Source: Solibacillus daqui
GTDB lineage: Bacteria; Bacillota; Bacilli; Bacillales_A; Planococcaceae
Direction: 5' to 3'
NCBI RefSeq assembly: GCF_028747805.1
Contig: NZ_CP114887.1
Coordinates: forward strand, 737,501-801,500
DNA length: 64,000 nucleotides
The position numbers were made by a program, and so were the translations under genes. The notes beneath the pieces are model-generated. The model was not told the origin of the DNA. It did no database searches and was given only the letters and a program-made list of their open reading frames with translations. Positions 52,588 through 62,610 of the stretch are shown one piece after another; position 1 is the first letter of the stretch; every line of letters begins with the position of its first letter.

Positions 52588-54057
52588 ATGTACGCAGAAG
52601 AACTTCTAAGCACACTGATGCAAAAAAGAATAGTCGGGCAATTACCGAGAGTAATTAAAGATATCGCAATTGATTCACGTAGTGTACAGCCGAGCAGCCT
52701 ATTCATTTGTATTAAGGGCTATACTGTAGATGGACACGACTTTGCTCAAAAAGCTGTTGACGCTGGTGCAACTGTAATTGTAACGGAACGTCTATTACAA
52801 TTAGAGGGCAATGTAGCGCAAGTGATAGTTAATAGCACCGATCGTACGCTTGGCATATTAGCGGCGAAATTTTTTGATTACCCATCAAAGGATTTAACAA
52901 TGATTGGGGTAACGGGTACGAATGGGAAGACAAGTGTAGCGGGTATTATTCATAATATTTTAGTAGGTCTTGGTGAGAAATCGGCTCTATCGGGAACAAT
53001 TGGTTTTAATTTAAATGGTGTGCTTTATGAGTCAGCGAATACAACGAGCGACGCTTTAAATACCCAGCAAATGATTTTCCGTGCAAAAATGGAAGGCTGC
53101 CGCGCAATGGTAATGGAAGTATCTTCACATGGTTTACAGCTTGGTCGTTTAGCAGGTGTGGATTATGATGTAGCAGTGTTTACAAACCTAACGCATGACC
53201 ATCTCGATTTCCACGGAACAATGGAGAACTACGGGAATGCAAAAGGCTTATTGTTCTCACAATTAGGGCAAGACTTAGAAAAAAATAAGCATGTGGTATT
53301 AAATGCAGATGATGCTTGGTCAGCACGATATGCAGAGATGACACCGTTCCCAATTTGGACATACGGTTTAAATAATGATGCAATCTTCAAGGCGGAAAAC
53401 TGTCGCTATGAAAATGGTATGACGTACTTTGATATGATTACTCCAGAGGGAACATTCCCGATTGCGATGCATTTATTAGGTGAATTTAATGTGTACAATG
53501 TATTAGCAGCAACGGCTGTCTTTTATGCACGTCAATTCCCGATTGAGGCGATTATTGAGGAAATTGAAAAGTTACCACCTGTAAAAGGGCGTATGGAAAA
53601 AGTAGATACAGAATTACCAATTCAAATTTTCATCGACTACGCACATACACCAGACGCAATTGAAAAAGCAATCAATGCGGCATTACCATACAAAAAGCGA
53701 GAAAATAAATTAATTTTCTTAGTAGGTACAGGCGGAGGCCGTGATAAAACGAAGCGTCCAACGATGGCGGAAAAAGCATCGGTAGCTGATTATGTTATTT
53801 TAACAACAGACGACCCTCGTTATGAAGAGTTCGATAGCATTACTGGTGATTTAGCAAAAGGAATGCAGCATGACAACTTTTCTTGTATTGGTGACCGTGC
53901 AGAGGCAGTCAAACATGCAATCAATATAGCGGAACCTGGAGATATTATTATCTTTGCTGGTAAGGGGCATGAAGACTATCAAATTATTGAAAATACAAAA
54001 TATCCGCATAGTGATGCAAAAATTGCGATTGAAGCTGGAAAATTAAAATTTGTTTAA
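52588..54057 (+). CDS. murE: UDP-MurNAc-tripeptide synthetase
   Basis: Mur ligase adding the third amino acid to UDP-MurNAc-L-Ala-D-Glu. 489 residues. ATP loop GVTGTNGKTSVAGIIHNI (about 108), carbamoylated-lysine region DYDVAVFTNLTHDHLDFHGTM and the C-terminal HEDYQIIENTKYPHSD. The substrate-selecting DNPR motif appears as DDPR (TTDDPRYEEF). mDAP enzymes have DNPR, while many lysine enzymes do not. Planococcaceae such as Lysinibacillus use lysine-type peptidoglycan, so specificity is open. ATG 52588 is preferred because GGGGGAAC precedes it. It is separate from the main dcw cluster. Confidence 0.92.
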   Translation: MYAEELLSTLMQKRIVGQLPRVIKDIAIDSRSVQPSSLFICIKGYTVDGHDFAQKAVDAGATVIVTERLLQLEGNVAQVIVNSTDRTLGILAAKFFDYPSKDLTMIGVTGTNGKTSVAGIIHNILVGLGEKSALSGTIGFNLNGVLYESANTTSDALNTQQMIFRAKMEGCRAMVMEVSSHGLQLGRLAGVDYDVAVFTNLTHDHLDFHGTMENYGNAKGLLFSQLGQDLEKNKHVVLNADDAWSARYAEMTPFPIWTYGLNNDAIFKAENCRYENGMTYFDMITPEGTFPIAMHLLGEFNVYNVLAATAVFYARQFPIEAIIEEIEKLPPVKGRMEKVDTELPIQIFIDYAHTPDAIEKAINAALPYKKRENKLIFLVGTGGGRDKTKRPTMAEKASVADYVILTTDDPRYEEFDSITGDLAKGMQHDNFSCIGDRAEAVKHAINIAEPGDIIIFAGKGHEDYQIIENTKYPHSDAKIAIEAGKLKFV

Positions 54058-54060
54058 CTG

Positions 54061-54092
54061 GATTCAGCAGGGGTTCAAACCCCTGCTGAATC
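54061..54092 (+). terminator. Perfect 15-bp hairpin after murE
   Basis: GATTCAGCAGGGGTT and AACCCCTGCTGAATC with a two-base centre, 3 bases after the stop codon. No T run follows, so it may protect the 3' end rather than terminate. Confidence 0.65.
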
Positions 54093-54143
54093 TAGTTAAT
54101 GCCCCGGCGGATGTCACAGATTTTTTAGGGGAGTTTTAAAGAG

Positions 54144-54241
54144 GAAGTCAGCCTAAAGACGTCACATCGTGTGAAAACGGCTGACTGACCCACGTCCTGT
54201 GGCCCCGAGCTCAAAAAAATCTGGACCGCCGAGGCGTAATT
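54144..54241. repeat. Dispersed intergenic repeat family C, copy 2
   Basis: Nearly identical core to 28776-28880 (CATCGTGTGA, ACGGCTGACTGACCCACG, TCCTGTGGCCC, AAAAAAATCTGGAC). The left arm of the terminal hairpin is lost here: CCGCCGAGGCGTAATT instead of a full palindrome. AGTCAGCC/GGCTGACT form an additional 8-bp stem. Confidence 0.85.
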
Positions 54242-54317
54242 ATCGAATAAATGATTACTCCATCGTTTTGGACGTGAAAGCGTAAACGATGGATTTTTTT
54301 TGAGGTGAAGAGGCAAT

Positions 54318-54878
54318 ATGATTCGTTCGTTTTTATTGGATATGGTAGGCTATTGTCTCATTAGCCTGCCGTTTTATATGGTGATAAGAATGTTATATAT
54401 GCGAAAGCAAAATAAAAATTGGCCGCGTGAAATTGTAATGATGCTCTTTTTCCTATATTGTGTCAGTATTTTTTCACAAACAATTATTCCGAATTTCTAT
54501 ATAGATGAAGGGCGAATTATTTTCGATACGTCGAATGCATTTATCCGCAGTAATTTCACCCCCTTAACAACGATTCATCTTTATTATGATCAATTAGATG
54601 GTCCGATTGCACAAATTGCCTTTTATAACTTAGTTGGCAATATTGTGCTATTCATTCCATTTGGCTTTTTTATTCCACTGCTTTGGAAAAAATTGCGAAG
54701 CTGGCGGAAAATGCATATTATTGCGTTTGGGATTCCGTTATTTATTGAATGTACACAATATTTTATTGGTCGTAGTATCGATGTGGATGATGTTTTACTA
54801 AATGCAATTGCGATTGTTTTGGGTTTTGTAATGTACAAGGTGTTGCACCGTCTTCGTAAATTCGTGATTGACAAGTAA
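54318..54878 (+). CDS. VanZ-like membrane protein
   Basis: A 186-residue VanZ-family protein with about five membrane helices. Signature stretches: NFTPLTTIHLYYDQL, YNLVGNIVLFIPFGFFIPLLW and ECTQYFIGRSIDVDDVLLNAIAIVLGFVMY, including the conserved R..D.DD loop. VanZ gives low-level teicoplanin resistance in enterococci; chromosomal VanZ-like proteins have other, poorly known envelope roles. GAGGTGAAGAGG is the ribosome site. It lies between a repeat and prfC. Confidence 0.9.
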   Translation: MIRSFLLDMVGYCLISLPFYMVIRMLYMRKQNKNWPREIVMMLFFLYCVSIFSQTIIPNFYIDEGRIIFDTSNAFIRSNFTPLTTIHLYYDQLDGPIAQIAFYNLVGNIVLFIPFGFFIPLLWKKLRSWRKMHIIAFGIPLFIECTQYFIGRSIDVDDVLLNAIAIVLGFVMYKVLHRLRKFVIDK

Positions 54879-54944
54879 AAAAGGTTGTAACGAGTGTACA
54901 ATGTCTTTTAAAATAAGAAAGTATGAAAAAAGGAGACGAAAACA

Positions 54945-56516
54945 ATGACTTTAGAACAAGATATATTATCTCGTCGTACGTTTGCTATCATTTCCCACCC
55001 GGATGCTGGTAAAACGACGATTACAGAAAAATTATTATTATTCGGTGGTGCCATCCGTGACGCTGGTACAGTAAAAGGGAAGAAATCAGGAAAATTTGCA
55101 ACATCTGACTGGATGGAAATTGAAAAGCAACGTGGTATCTCTGTAACTTCTTCTGTTATGCAATTTGATTATTCTGGTTGTCGTGTCAACATTTTAGATA
55201 CACCTGGTCACCAAGATTTCTCGGAAGATACGTATCGTACACTGATGGCAGTAGACTCTGCTGTCATGGTAGTTGATGCTGCAAAGGGAATCGAGGCACA
55301 AACGTTAAAGCTATTTAAAGTATGTAAAATGCGCGGTATTCCAATTTTCACATTCATCAACAAATTAGACCGTCAAGGGAAAGAGCCGCTTGAGCTAATT
55401 GAAGAATTAGAAGAGGTACTTGGCATTTCAGCTTATCCAATGAACTGGCCAATCGGTATGGGGAAAGAATTCCTAGGGATTTATGACCGTTACAACAACC
55501 GTATTGAACAATTCCGTACAGAAGAAGCAGATCGTTATTTACCGATAAATGAAGAAGGTGCTTTAGCCGTAGAGCATCCAATGAAAGTAACGTCATATTA
55601 TACGCAAGCACTAGACGATATCGAACTATTAAACGAAGCCGGTAACCAATATTCTGAGGAAAAAATTCGTCGTGGGGAATTAACGCCAGTATTCTTTGGT
55701 TCGGCATTAACAAACTTCGGGGTACAAACATTCCTTGACACGTATTTAAAATTTGCACCAGTGCCACAGCCTCGTATTACAGAGGATGAGCAATTTATCG
55801 ATCCAGTAGAGCATTCAGAGTTCTCAGGCTTCATTTTTAAAATACAAGCAAACATGAACCCTGCTCACCGTGACCGTATTGCATTTGTGCGTATCGTTTC
55901 TGGTAAATTTGAGCGCGGAATGAACATGACGTTAGCGCGTACAAGTAAATCATTCAAAGTTACGCAATCGACACAGTTTTTAGCGGATGACCGTGAAACA
56001 GTTGATGAGGCTGTTGCAGGTGATATTATTGGTCTTTATGATACAGGTACGTACCAAATTGGTGATACCGTTGTGGGCGGAAAGAAAACATTCAACTTCG
56101 AAAAATTACCACAGTTCACACCGGAAATTTTCATGCGCGTTTCGGCGAAAAACGTAATGAAAGGGAAGCAATTCCAAAAGGGTGTACTCCAATTAGTACA
56201 AGAAGGCGCGATCCAATACTTCAAAACATTACACACAGAAGAAGTCATTCTAGGTGCGGTTGGTCAACTTCAATTTGAGGTATTCCAACACCGTATGAAT
56301 AATGAGTATAATGTTGAAGTAACAATGGAACCAATTGGTAGCAAAATTGCACGCTGGATTGAAAATGAGGAAGACGTAAAGGATTCAATGCACTCTCAAC
56401 GTTCGATGCTAGTGCGTGACCGTTTTGACAACAAAGTATTCTTATTCGAAAATGAATTCGCTATGCGTTGGTTCTCAGAGAAAAACGAAAACATTCAATT
56501 ATATAGCTTATTATAA
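54945..56516 (+). CDS. prfC: Peptide chain release factor 3
   Basis: A 523-residue translational GTPase that recycles RF1/RF2 after termination. G1 [14 protein letters not shown]2 [23 protein letters not shown]3 DTPGHQDF, G4 INKLDR; then the RF3 domains II and III ([35 protein letters not shown]). Strong site AAAAGGAGACG before ATG. RF3 is not universal in Bacillales (absent from B. subtilis) but common in related families. Confidence 0.96.
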   Translation: MTLEQDILSRRTFAIISHPDAGKTTITEKLLLFGGAIRDAGTVKGKKSGKFATSDWMEIEKQRGISVTSSVMQFDYSGCRVNILDTPGHQDFSEDTYRTLMAVDSAVMVVDAAKGIEAQTLKLFKVCKMRGIPIFTFINKLDRQGKEPLELIEELEEVLGISAYPMNWPIGMGKEFLGIYDRYNNRIEQFRTEEADRYLPINEEGALAVEHPMKVTSYYTQALDDIELLNEAGNQYSEEKIRRGELTPVFFGSALTNFGVQTFLDTYLKFAPVPQPRITEDEQFIDPVEHSEFSGFIFKIQANMNPAHRDRIAFVRIVSGKFERGMNMTLARTSKSFKVTQSTQFLADDRETVDEAVAGDIIGLYDTGTYQIGDTVVGGKKTFNFEKLPQFTPEIFMRVSAKNVMKGKQFQKGVLQLVQEGAIQYFKTLHTEEVILGAVGQLQFEVFQHRMNNEYNVEVTMEPIGSKIARWIENEEDVKDSMHSQRSMLVRDRFDNKVFLFENEFAMRWFSEKNENIQLYSLL

Positions 56517-56518
56517 GA

Positions 56519-56563
56519 AAAAGCCGGCAACACTTGGTCAAAGTGTTACCGGCTTTTTTTGAT
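56519..56563 (+). terminator. prfC terminator
   Basis: AAAAAGCCGG...CCGGCTTTTT with an inner AACACTT/AAGTGTT stem and a T run. Confidence 0.85.
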
Positions 56564-56743
56564 TCAAAATTTGGAATCAAGAGCATTTATCTAATAGAAT
56601 CCGTTCTGCTACGTTACGGGGGACGCTTTTCTGGGGGCGTGGCTTCAAAGCGTTGACAAACGCTTTGCGACGAGTAACCGCAGGAGCAACTTTGTTTTTT
56701 TCCGCACACGCTTGATCCCCTAGAAGTCGCCCCAAAGAGATGT

Positions 56744-56807
56744 GCTCCTGTCGCTACGCTTTCGTCGCAAAGTAAGGCTCAAATCATACGGCATTTGAGC
56801 CTTACTT
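56744..56807. repeat. ACGG-loop hairpin repeat, copy E2
   Basis: Flank GCTCCTGTCGCTACG-CTTTCGTCGCA (56744-56769), then a perfect 15-bp stem (56770-56784 with 56793-56807) around CATACGGC. The stem is unrelated in sequence to E1 and E3. Confidence 0.88.
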
Positions 56808-57076
56808 CACTTCGCGACACTCTACAATCAAACTAAAATTGGTTTCTATTACAAAGATTTAGAATAAAGTTTGTTGGGTCAAGCGCTGTTATTGAAATAA
56901 AGTAAAAATTAGTCTAAAAATACTTTTATTTTGACGCAATAAAAGTAGCTAGTTTTATTGCCATGGCTAACTTTTAATCAAAGATGCAATATTGTATACA
57001 GCGTGATATTTTATTCATCACCGCCGCCTCGCGATAGCGCAAACGGCAGTATTTTACTCCCTACAGAAGCAGTCAT

Positions 57077-57141
57077 GCGCCTGTCGCTTCGCTTTCGTCG
57101 CAGAAGTTAAAACCAACTTAGACGGTGGTTGGTTTTAGCTT
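57077..57141. repeat. ACGG-loop hairpin repeat, copy E3
   Basis: Flank GCGCCTGTCGCTTCG-CTTTCGTCGCA (57077-57102), then a 14-bp stem with one G-T pair (57104-57117 with 57128-57141) around TTAGACGGTG. Confidence 0.86.
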
Positions 57142-57219
57142 TGCCATAGCCCGCAAAAAAAGTAACATTGAACTCAATCTATTTTTTGCTGAAAAATTTG
57201 CCTAATGTTAGTAATAAGC

Positions 57220-57978
57220 TCAATTATTTATTTCAAACAACTTATCAAACGCAAATTCGCCTTGTTCGTATGTGCGTTCTTGTAATTGGATGTGGCCGTT
57301 TTTGTTGATAGTAATGGCTGTTGAACATCTTGTGCCGTAATTTGCTAACTTGACGAATGCTGCGGATAGAGCGCGTTCTAGGTAGATGCCAACGCCTGTA
57401 TCGGGTAGTGAAACGTCTGGAGCTGTTTCTTCATTTGCGAGTAATGAAATGAGATGATTTGTTTCGAGTGTTTCGTCATCAACCGCTTGTTGCAGTACCT
57501 TTGCTGCGAAAGTTACTTTTGGCCATGGTGAGTTGAGTGTTGCATTACTGACGCTATGAACACCAGGAGGAACAACTGTATGCTCGTCAAACACGTTATT
57601 GTAATGCTGCATTTGTTCGCCATCATATAGTAGTACATTAAACCCCCCGTATAAATCCTTATTGCCCCGTAATTCCTCAACAAAATCTGCGCTTGTTTGT
57701 TCAGTAGTTAAAAAAGACTTTACGATTGCGCCACGCGATAAATGACCAGTTTCAGGTCGATTAGGGTCACGATAATTTGTTATTGCAGCAAAGCGGCCAG
57801 TTTTCGACACTCCAAGCCAACTACCATTCATTCGCAAATCCCTTCCTGCCAAAATATTTGGTGAATCGTCCCAAAAGTGAACCACTTCAGTAGGGCGCTC
57901 ATAAAATTCATCACGGTTGGCAATAATGATTATTGGAAAATCTGGGTGTGTTTGATAAGCAAATGCGATTAAACACAT
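57220..57978 (-). CDS. NRDE/TANGO2-family protein
   Basis: A 252-residue protein with the NRDE signature: MCLIAFAYQTHPDFPIIIIANRDEFYERPTEV, then GRDLRMNGSWLGVSKTGRFAAITNYR, HSVSNATLNSPWPKV and GTRCSTAITI. Cys2 after Met resembles an N-terminal nucleophile. The family is linked to heme or membrane trafficking in eukaryotes; the bacterial role is unknown. Single gene, with AGGAGGCG as ribosome site. Confidence 0.9.
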   Translation of the reverse strand: MCLIAFAYQTHPDFPIIIIANRDEFYERPTEVVHFWDDSPNILAGRDLRMNGSWLGVSKTGRFAAITNYRDPNRPETGHLSRGAIVKSFLTTEQTSADFVEELRGNKDLYGGFNVLLYDGEQMQHYNNVFDEHTVVPPGVHSVSNATLNSPWPKVTFAAKVLQQAVDDETLETNHLISLLANEETAPDVSLPDTGVGIYLERALSAAFVKLANYGTRCSTAITINKNGHIQLQERTYEQGEFAFDKLFEINN

Positions 57979-58119
57979 AAAATCGCCTCCTAAATCTTGT
58001 TTTATAATTTGTAATATTTTACCATACGGCTTGTGATTTTTGTTTTGTTATAAAGGGAATTTTTATAGAATACTCGAATGTTAAATAAAATACGCGCAAA
58101 ATGAAAGGGTTTCACATCT

Positions 58120-61100
58120 ATGAATATAAGCAAATTTTCGATAAATCGACCTGTATTTACAATAGTCACCATGCTATTTGTATTATTACTAGGTGCGGTG
58201 TCGTTATTTAAAATCCCGATTACTCTCATTCCAGATTTAAATCCACCAATAGGGGTAGTTGTAACAAGCTATCCTGGCGCAAGCCCTATAGAAGTAAATG
58301 AAAAGGTGACAAAGCCTTTAGAGCAATCACTCGCGACATTGCCAGGAATTAAAAAAGTTCAATCAACTTCTATGGAAAGCTCCAATTTAATTGTTTTAGA
58401 GTTTAACTGGTCGACGGATATGGACAAGGTGCAGACAGAAATTTTACAGCGCATTGATTTAGTACCGCTACCAGACGATGCAGGAAAGCCAAGCTTTTTG
58501 AAATTTGATCCATCTCAATTTCCGGTAATTCAGCTCGCATTAGCTGCGAAAAATAAGGATATCGATGTCCGTCAAATTGCTGAGTCATTAGAACAAGAAT
58601 TGAAACGAACTGACGGGGTAGCAAGTGTAACTGTATCTGGAAAAATTATTGAAGAAATTCAAATTGAATTAGATCCAGCGAAACTAGAACAACAAAACCT
58701 AACCCAAACGGATGTCATGCAAATGGTGCAGGCAAGTAATATTTCATTGCCTGGTGCGGAGCTGAACACGCAAGAAGGACAATTATTAACGACGCGTGTC
58801 ATCAGTTTGTTTACATCTGCTGATCAAATTGCGGATTTAACATTATCGGTTAATCCATTAACTGGAGAAGCATTAAAGGTAAGTGATGTCGGAACAGTGA
58901 AGCGTCAAGAGCCGCAAGCAACGACGATTACACGAGCGAATGATCAGCCAGCTGTGCTTATTTCTGTGTTACAGGAATCGGGTGCAAATACAGCCAGTGT
59001 ATCGGAAACATTTCAAGCTGAACTAAATCGTTTGTTAGATGAGCCGCAATATGAAGGGGTCGAGGCAACGATTTTATTTGACCAAGGTGATTATGTTCGA
59101 ATTGCCATTAACAATATTAGTTCTTCATTAATTTTCGGTGGGCTATTTGCAATGCTCGTATTATTTGTTTTTTTACGAGGATTAAAAAGCCCTCTAATTA
59201 TCGGTATTGCTATCCCGTATTCCGTTATTGTGACGTTTGTGCTCATGTATTTTGCCGACTTTTCGCTAAATATAATGACACTTGGTGCACTGGCACTTGG
59301 AATTGGAATGCTCGTTGACAATGCGATTGTAGTGATTGAAAATATTGAGCGGCATTTGGAACAAGGCAATTCACCAACTGAAGCTGCTATTAATGGAACA
59401 AAGGAAATCGCGTTAGCCATTACAGCTTCAACCATAACAACAATAGCTGTATTTGTTCCTGTTATGTTTATTAGTGGCTTAATAGGAAAAATTTTTACGG
59501 AGTTTGCATTAACGATTTCATTTAGTTTAATTGCGTCGCTTATAGTCTCATTAACGGTTGTTCCTATGTTCGCTAGCAAATTTTTGACGACAAAATCTGC
59601 GAAGCTAACCGAAAAGCGACAAACTTCGTGGTTATATCGAAATTATAAAAAGGCACTGTATTGGGTATTGAAAAAAAAGGCTGTTGTACTATCGGTAACG
59701 GTTCTATTACTCGCAGTTTCAGGTTTTTCACTTTATAAAACAGGTACAGAATTTTTACCTGCAACCGATGAAGGCTTTGTCACATTATCGGTGAAATTAC
59801 CTAATAGTGTATCAATCGAAAAAACAGAAGAAGTTGTATCCGAATTAGAAACGATAGCCAAAGAATACGATGAAGTAGATGTTGTAGTCAGTTTAATAGG
59901 TGGAAATCAGCAATCACTTTCACGCGGCACAAGTAATCAAAATGAGGCGGAAATTTCAATAAAATTAGTTGATTTATCGGCCCGTTCGAAATCAATTTTT
60001 GAGATTGTTGAGCAATTAGAACAGCAAGTGAAAAGTCAAATAGGTGAGCGAGCAGAAGTGGCGTTTTCATTATCCTCGTCAACAGGTTCTACGCCAAATA
60101 CGTTATCATTCCGTGCGACTGACAGTGATGAGGCGCGTTTAAATGAGTCGGTAACAAAAATTCAGCAACAGCTCTCTCAAGTTGATTCGATTACGGAAGT
60201 AACAACGGATTTAGATGAGACAAAAGAGGAAATTCAAATTGAAGTAAAACGTGATGAAGCTTTGAAGTACGGTGTATTACCAGCGCAAATTGCTCAAATC
60301 GTTAATACAATGATGCGTGGTGCATTTACGACACAAATCATTGCTGAAGATGGTGAGGTACTTGGCGTGTATACAGGGTTTGGAAAAGCCTATCGTGAAA
60401 ATATCGAAGCTTTAAAGACGATGAAATTAAGGACAAATGCTGGAGTATTTGTGGAATTACAGGAGCTTGCCCATATCGAAATTATGCAAATGCAAACGGC
60501 TATTCGTCGGTCAGATCAAGCATCTGCAGTGGCTATATTCGTGAAATATAAAACAACTGAGTCACTTAGCGGTATTTCAACTCAAGTGGATAAGGCAATC
60601 GAGCAAGCGAACATCCCTAATACTACAAAAATAATATTCGGTGGAGATCGTGAATTATTTGATAGCGCAAAACACGATATGATTTTGGCAATAATTTTAG
60701 CCGTCATACTCATTTATTTAGTGATGGGTGCACAATTTGAATCGTTTAAATTGCCATTTGTTATGATTTTTAGTGTCCCATTAATGGTAATAGGTGTTGC
60801 CATATCATTGTGGTTTACGAATACATTACTTGGGGTAACCGCTATTATTGGCATTTTAATATTAGTTGGTATTGTCGTGAATAACGGGATTGTGCTTGTC
60901 GATTATATTAACCAAAAGCGTCAGCAAGGATTCGATGTTCAAGAAGCTATTGTGATAGGGGCACAAGACCGGATGCGACCTATTTTAATGACCGCTTTAA
61001 CAACGATTTTAGGACTAGTACCCCTGGCATTAGGAATTGGGGAAGGAACGGAAATGAATCAACCAATGGCGATCGTTGTGATCGGAGGATTAATAAGTTC

Positions 61101-61158
61101 AACAATTTTAACATTATTTATCGTACCAATTATTTATCGTTTAATAGAAAGAGACTAA
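58120..61158 (+). CDS. RND-family efflux permease (SwrC-like)
   Basis: A 1012-residue RND transporter with 12 helices and two large extracytoplasmic loops. TM1 FTIVTMLFVLLLGAVSLFKI; PGASPIEVNEKVTKPLEQSL starts the first porter loop. TM4 GMLVDNAIVVIENIERHLEQG carries the single family aspartate of the proton relay. The second half has GAQFESFKLPFVMIFSVPLMVIG and GIVVNNGIVLVDYINQKR. The nearest known relative type in Bacillales is SwrC/YerP, which exports surfactants. No membrane-fusion partner or TolC gene lies nearby, as expected in Gram-positives. It is followed by a reductase-like gene 28 bases later. Confidence 0.92.
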   Translation: MNISKFSINRPVFTIVTMLFVLLLGAVSLFKIPITLIPDLNPPIGVVVTSYPGASPIEVNEKVTKPLEQSLATLPGIKKVQSTSMESSNLIVLEFNWSTDMDKVQTEILQRIDLVPLPDDAGKPSFLKFDPSQFPVIQLALAAKNKDIDVRQIAESLEQELKRTDGVASVTVSGKIIEEIQIELDPAKLEQQNLTQTDVMQMVQASNISLPGAELNTQEGQLLTTRVISLFTSADQIADLTLSVNPLTGEALKVSDVGTVKRQEPQATTITRANDQPAVLISVLQESGANTASVSETFQAELNRLLDEPQYEGVEATILFDQGDYVRIAINNISSSLIFGGLFAMLVLFVFLRGLKSPLIIGIAIPYSVIVTFVLMYFADFSLNIMTLGALALGIGMLVDNAIVVIENIERHLEQGNSPTEAAINGTKEIALAITASTITTIAVFVPVMFISGLIGKIFTEFALTISFSLIASLIVSLTVVPMFASKFLTTKSAKLTEKRQTSWLYRNYKKALYWVLKKKAVVLSVTVLLLAVSGFSLYKTGTEFLPATDEGFVTLSVKLPNSVSIEKTEEVVSELETIAKEYDEVDVVVSLIGGNQQSLSRGTSNQNEAEISIKLVDLSARSKSIFEIVEQLEQQVKSQIGERAEVAFSLSSSTGSTPNTLSFRATDSDEARLNESVTKIQQQLSQVDSITEVTTDLDETKEEIQIEVKRDEALKYGVLPAQIAQIVNTMMRGAFTTQIIAEDGEVLGVYTGFGKAYRENIEALKTMKLRTNAGVFVELQELAHIEIMQMQTAIRRSDQASAVAIFVKYKTTESLSGISTQVDKAIEQANIPNTTKIIFGGDRELFDSAKHDMILAIILAVILIYLVMGAQFESFKLPFVMIFSVPLMVIGVAISLWFTNTLLGVTAIIGILILVGIVVNNGIVLVDYINQKRQQGFDVQEAIVIGAQDRMRPILMTALTTILGLVPLALGIGEGTEMNQPMAIVVIGGLISSTILTLFIVPIIYRLIERD

Positions 61159-61186
61159 TCATGTTGCTAGCAAAGGGGGGAAATCA

Positions 61187-62269
61187 GTGGGTAGTCACTT
61201 TGTTACAGGCTTTCCGGGATTTGTTGCAACCCATTTAATTAACGAGCTATTTAAACAAAAGGTAACGTCTGAAGTAATTGCCATTGTACAATCCGATGAA
61301 TTAGCATGCGCAAAAGTTGTTGCGAAAGAAATAGAGCAGCATTTTGAACAGTGCCAAATCATACTGTTTGAAGGAGATATTACATTACCGAATCTCGATT
61401 TGGCTGATGCAGATGTTCAGCTAATTGCACCAAAAATCTCGATAATCTGGCATTTAGCCGCTGAGCATAATTTGATGATTAAGCGTGAAAAAGCATGGAA
61501 AGTAAATGTTCATGGAACTGCAAACGTCAATGATTTTACTGGCAAATTGCCGAATTTAAAACGCTATATGTATTTTAGTACGGCATTTATCGCAGGGAAG
61601 CGACAAGGTGAAATTTTGGAAATGGAGTTAATTCGCCCACCTGCATTTCATAACTTTATAGAGGAATCAAAATTTGAGGCAGAGCTACTAGTAGATGATT
61701 TAAAGTTAGAGCTACCGGTAACGATTATTCGGCCAACAATGATTTATGGGCATTCGCAAACAGGGAGAACCCAGCGTTTTGATGGCATCTATTTTTTGAT
61801 GAATATGATTGGTTATTTGAAAAACCAAATGTTGTTTCCTCAAGTCGGCAGTAAAAATACCGATTTTCAAGTTGTCGCATTAGATTATGTAGTCAATGCG
61901 AGTATCGCGCTTTGTTTAAATAACCAAGCTGAAGGTGAGACGGTACATTTAACAGATATAAATCCATATAAAGTAATAGATGTCTATCAAAAGCTCGTAC
62001 AATTAATGACAAAGCGCAAAACTTTTAGTACATTACCGTTAGGCATTGCTAAAGTAATGTTAGAGCAATCAAGTATTCGAACTGCCTGGCATGTACCGCC
62101 GCAAATGATCGATTATTTAGACCATGCGGCATGCTTTGACACAAAGGACTGTGAGCGATTATTGGAACATGCGAATATGGAGTGGGTTGATTTACTCGAA
62201 GTGTTACCAAACTTAGTGGATTTTTATGAAAATAACAAGCATTTAACGACCTATCAGGTAAAAATTTGA
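61187..62269 (+). CDS. NAD-binding, thioester-reductase-like SDR protein with altered active site
   Basis: A 360-residue extended-SDR protein of the NAD_binding_4 type. Cofactor loop FVTGFPGFVATHLINEL (GxxGFxxxHL), DITLPNLDL, HLAAEHNL and NVHGTANV are normal. Relatives have N-x-Y-E-x-S-K with the catalytic tyrosine; here the segment reads HNFIEESKFEAELL, so the lysine is kept but the tyrosine position is isoleucine. Oxidoreductase activity is therefore doubtful. GTG 61187 follows AAAGGGGGG. Probably in one operon with the RND gene. Confidence 0.8.
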   Translation: MGSHFVTGFPGFVATHLINELFKQKVTSEVIAIVQSDELACAKVVAKEIEQHFEQCQIILFEGDITLPNLDLADADVQLIAPKISIIWHLAAEHNLMIKREKAWKVNVHGTANVNDFTGKLPNLKRYMYFSTAFIAGKRQGEILEMELIRPPAFHNFIEESKFEAELLVDDLKLELPVTIIRPTMIYGHSQTGRTQRFDGIYFLMNMIGYLKNQMLFPQVGSKNTDFQVVALDYVVNASIALCLNNQAEGETVHLTDINPYKVIDVYQKLVQLMTKRKTFSTLPLGIAKVMLEQSSIRTAWHVPPQMIDYLDHAACFDTKDCERLLEHANMEWVDLLEVLPNLVDFYENNKHLTTYQVKI

Positions 62270-62349
62270 TATCTTACAAAAGATTTAATTGATTTTTTTT
62301 CGCTTTATCGTATAATAAATATATTAGTTGAATATCCATTTGACATTTG

Positions 62350-62528
62350 TCAAAGGGGAGTAGCTATAAGGGATTTTTTCTTACATGTCGAATTAAAGCG
62401 CGTAAGATTATTAAAATGAACTTATTTCACATTCGTCATTACATGGTTAGGAACCATCGGGTGTGATAGCATCAGTTTGCTTAGCAAGACCTTTGCCTAT
62501 ACTAATAGGCAGAGGTCTTTTCTTTTTT
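62350..62528 (+). ncRNA. yybP-ykoY (manganese) riboswitch
   Basis: Conserved elements in order: AAAGGGGAGTAGC (62352-62364), a variable stem, CATCGGGTGTGATAGCATCAG-like middle and GCAAGACCTTTGCC (62485-62497). The last forms the 5' arm of the terminator AAGACCTTTGCCTAT / ATAGGCAGAGGTCTT (62486-62519) followed by T-rich sequence. Mn2+ binding would disrupt the terminator and switch on the TerC-family exporter. Confidence 0.9.
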
Positions 62529-62610
62529 GGCCTTTTGGGTGTTTTTTCAACTTACAATATGAAGCCCATTTAAAATGGGTACACATCTTTATTAAGGAGG
62601 AGAACTTTTC

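Larger units (their letters stand above)
56601..57175. repeat. Dispersed mosaic intergenic repeat, copy B
   Basis: Shares its left end, middle block and right end with 17277-17792. It contains three extra modules of the ACGG-loop family: an inverted partial copy (hairpin CAAAGCGT/AACGCTTTG, then CGACGAG...CAGGAGCA, 56645-56690), E2 and E3. Lies between two converging genes. No ORF. Confidence 0.8.
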
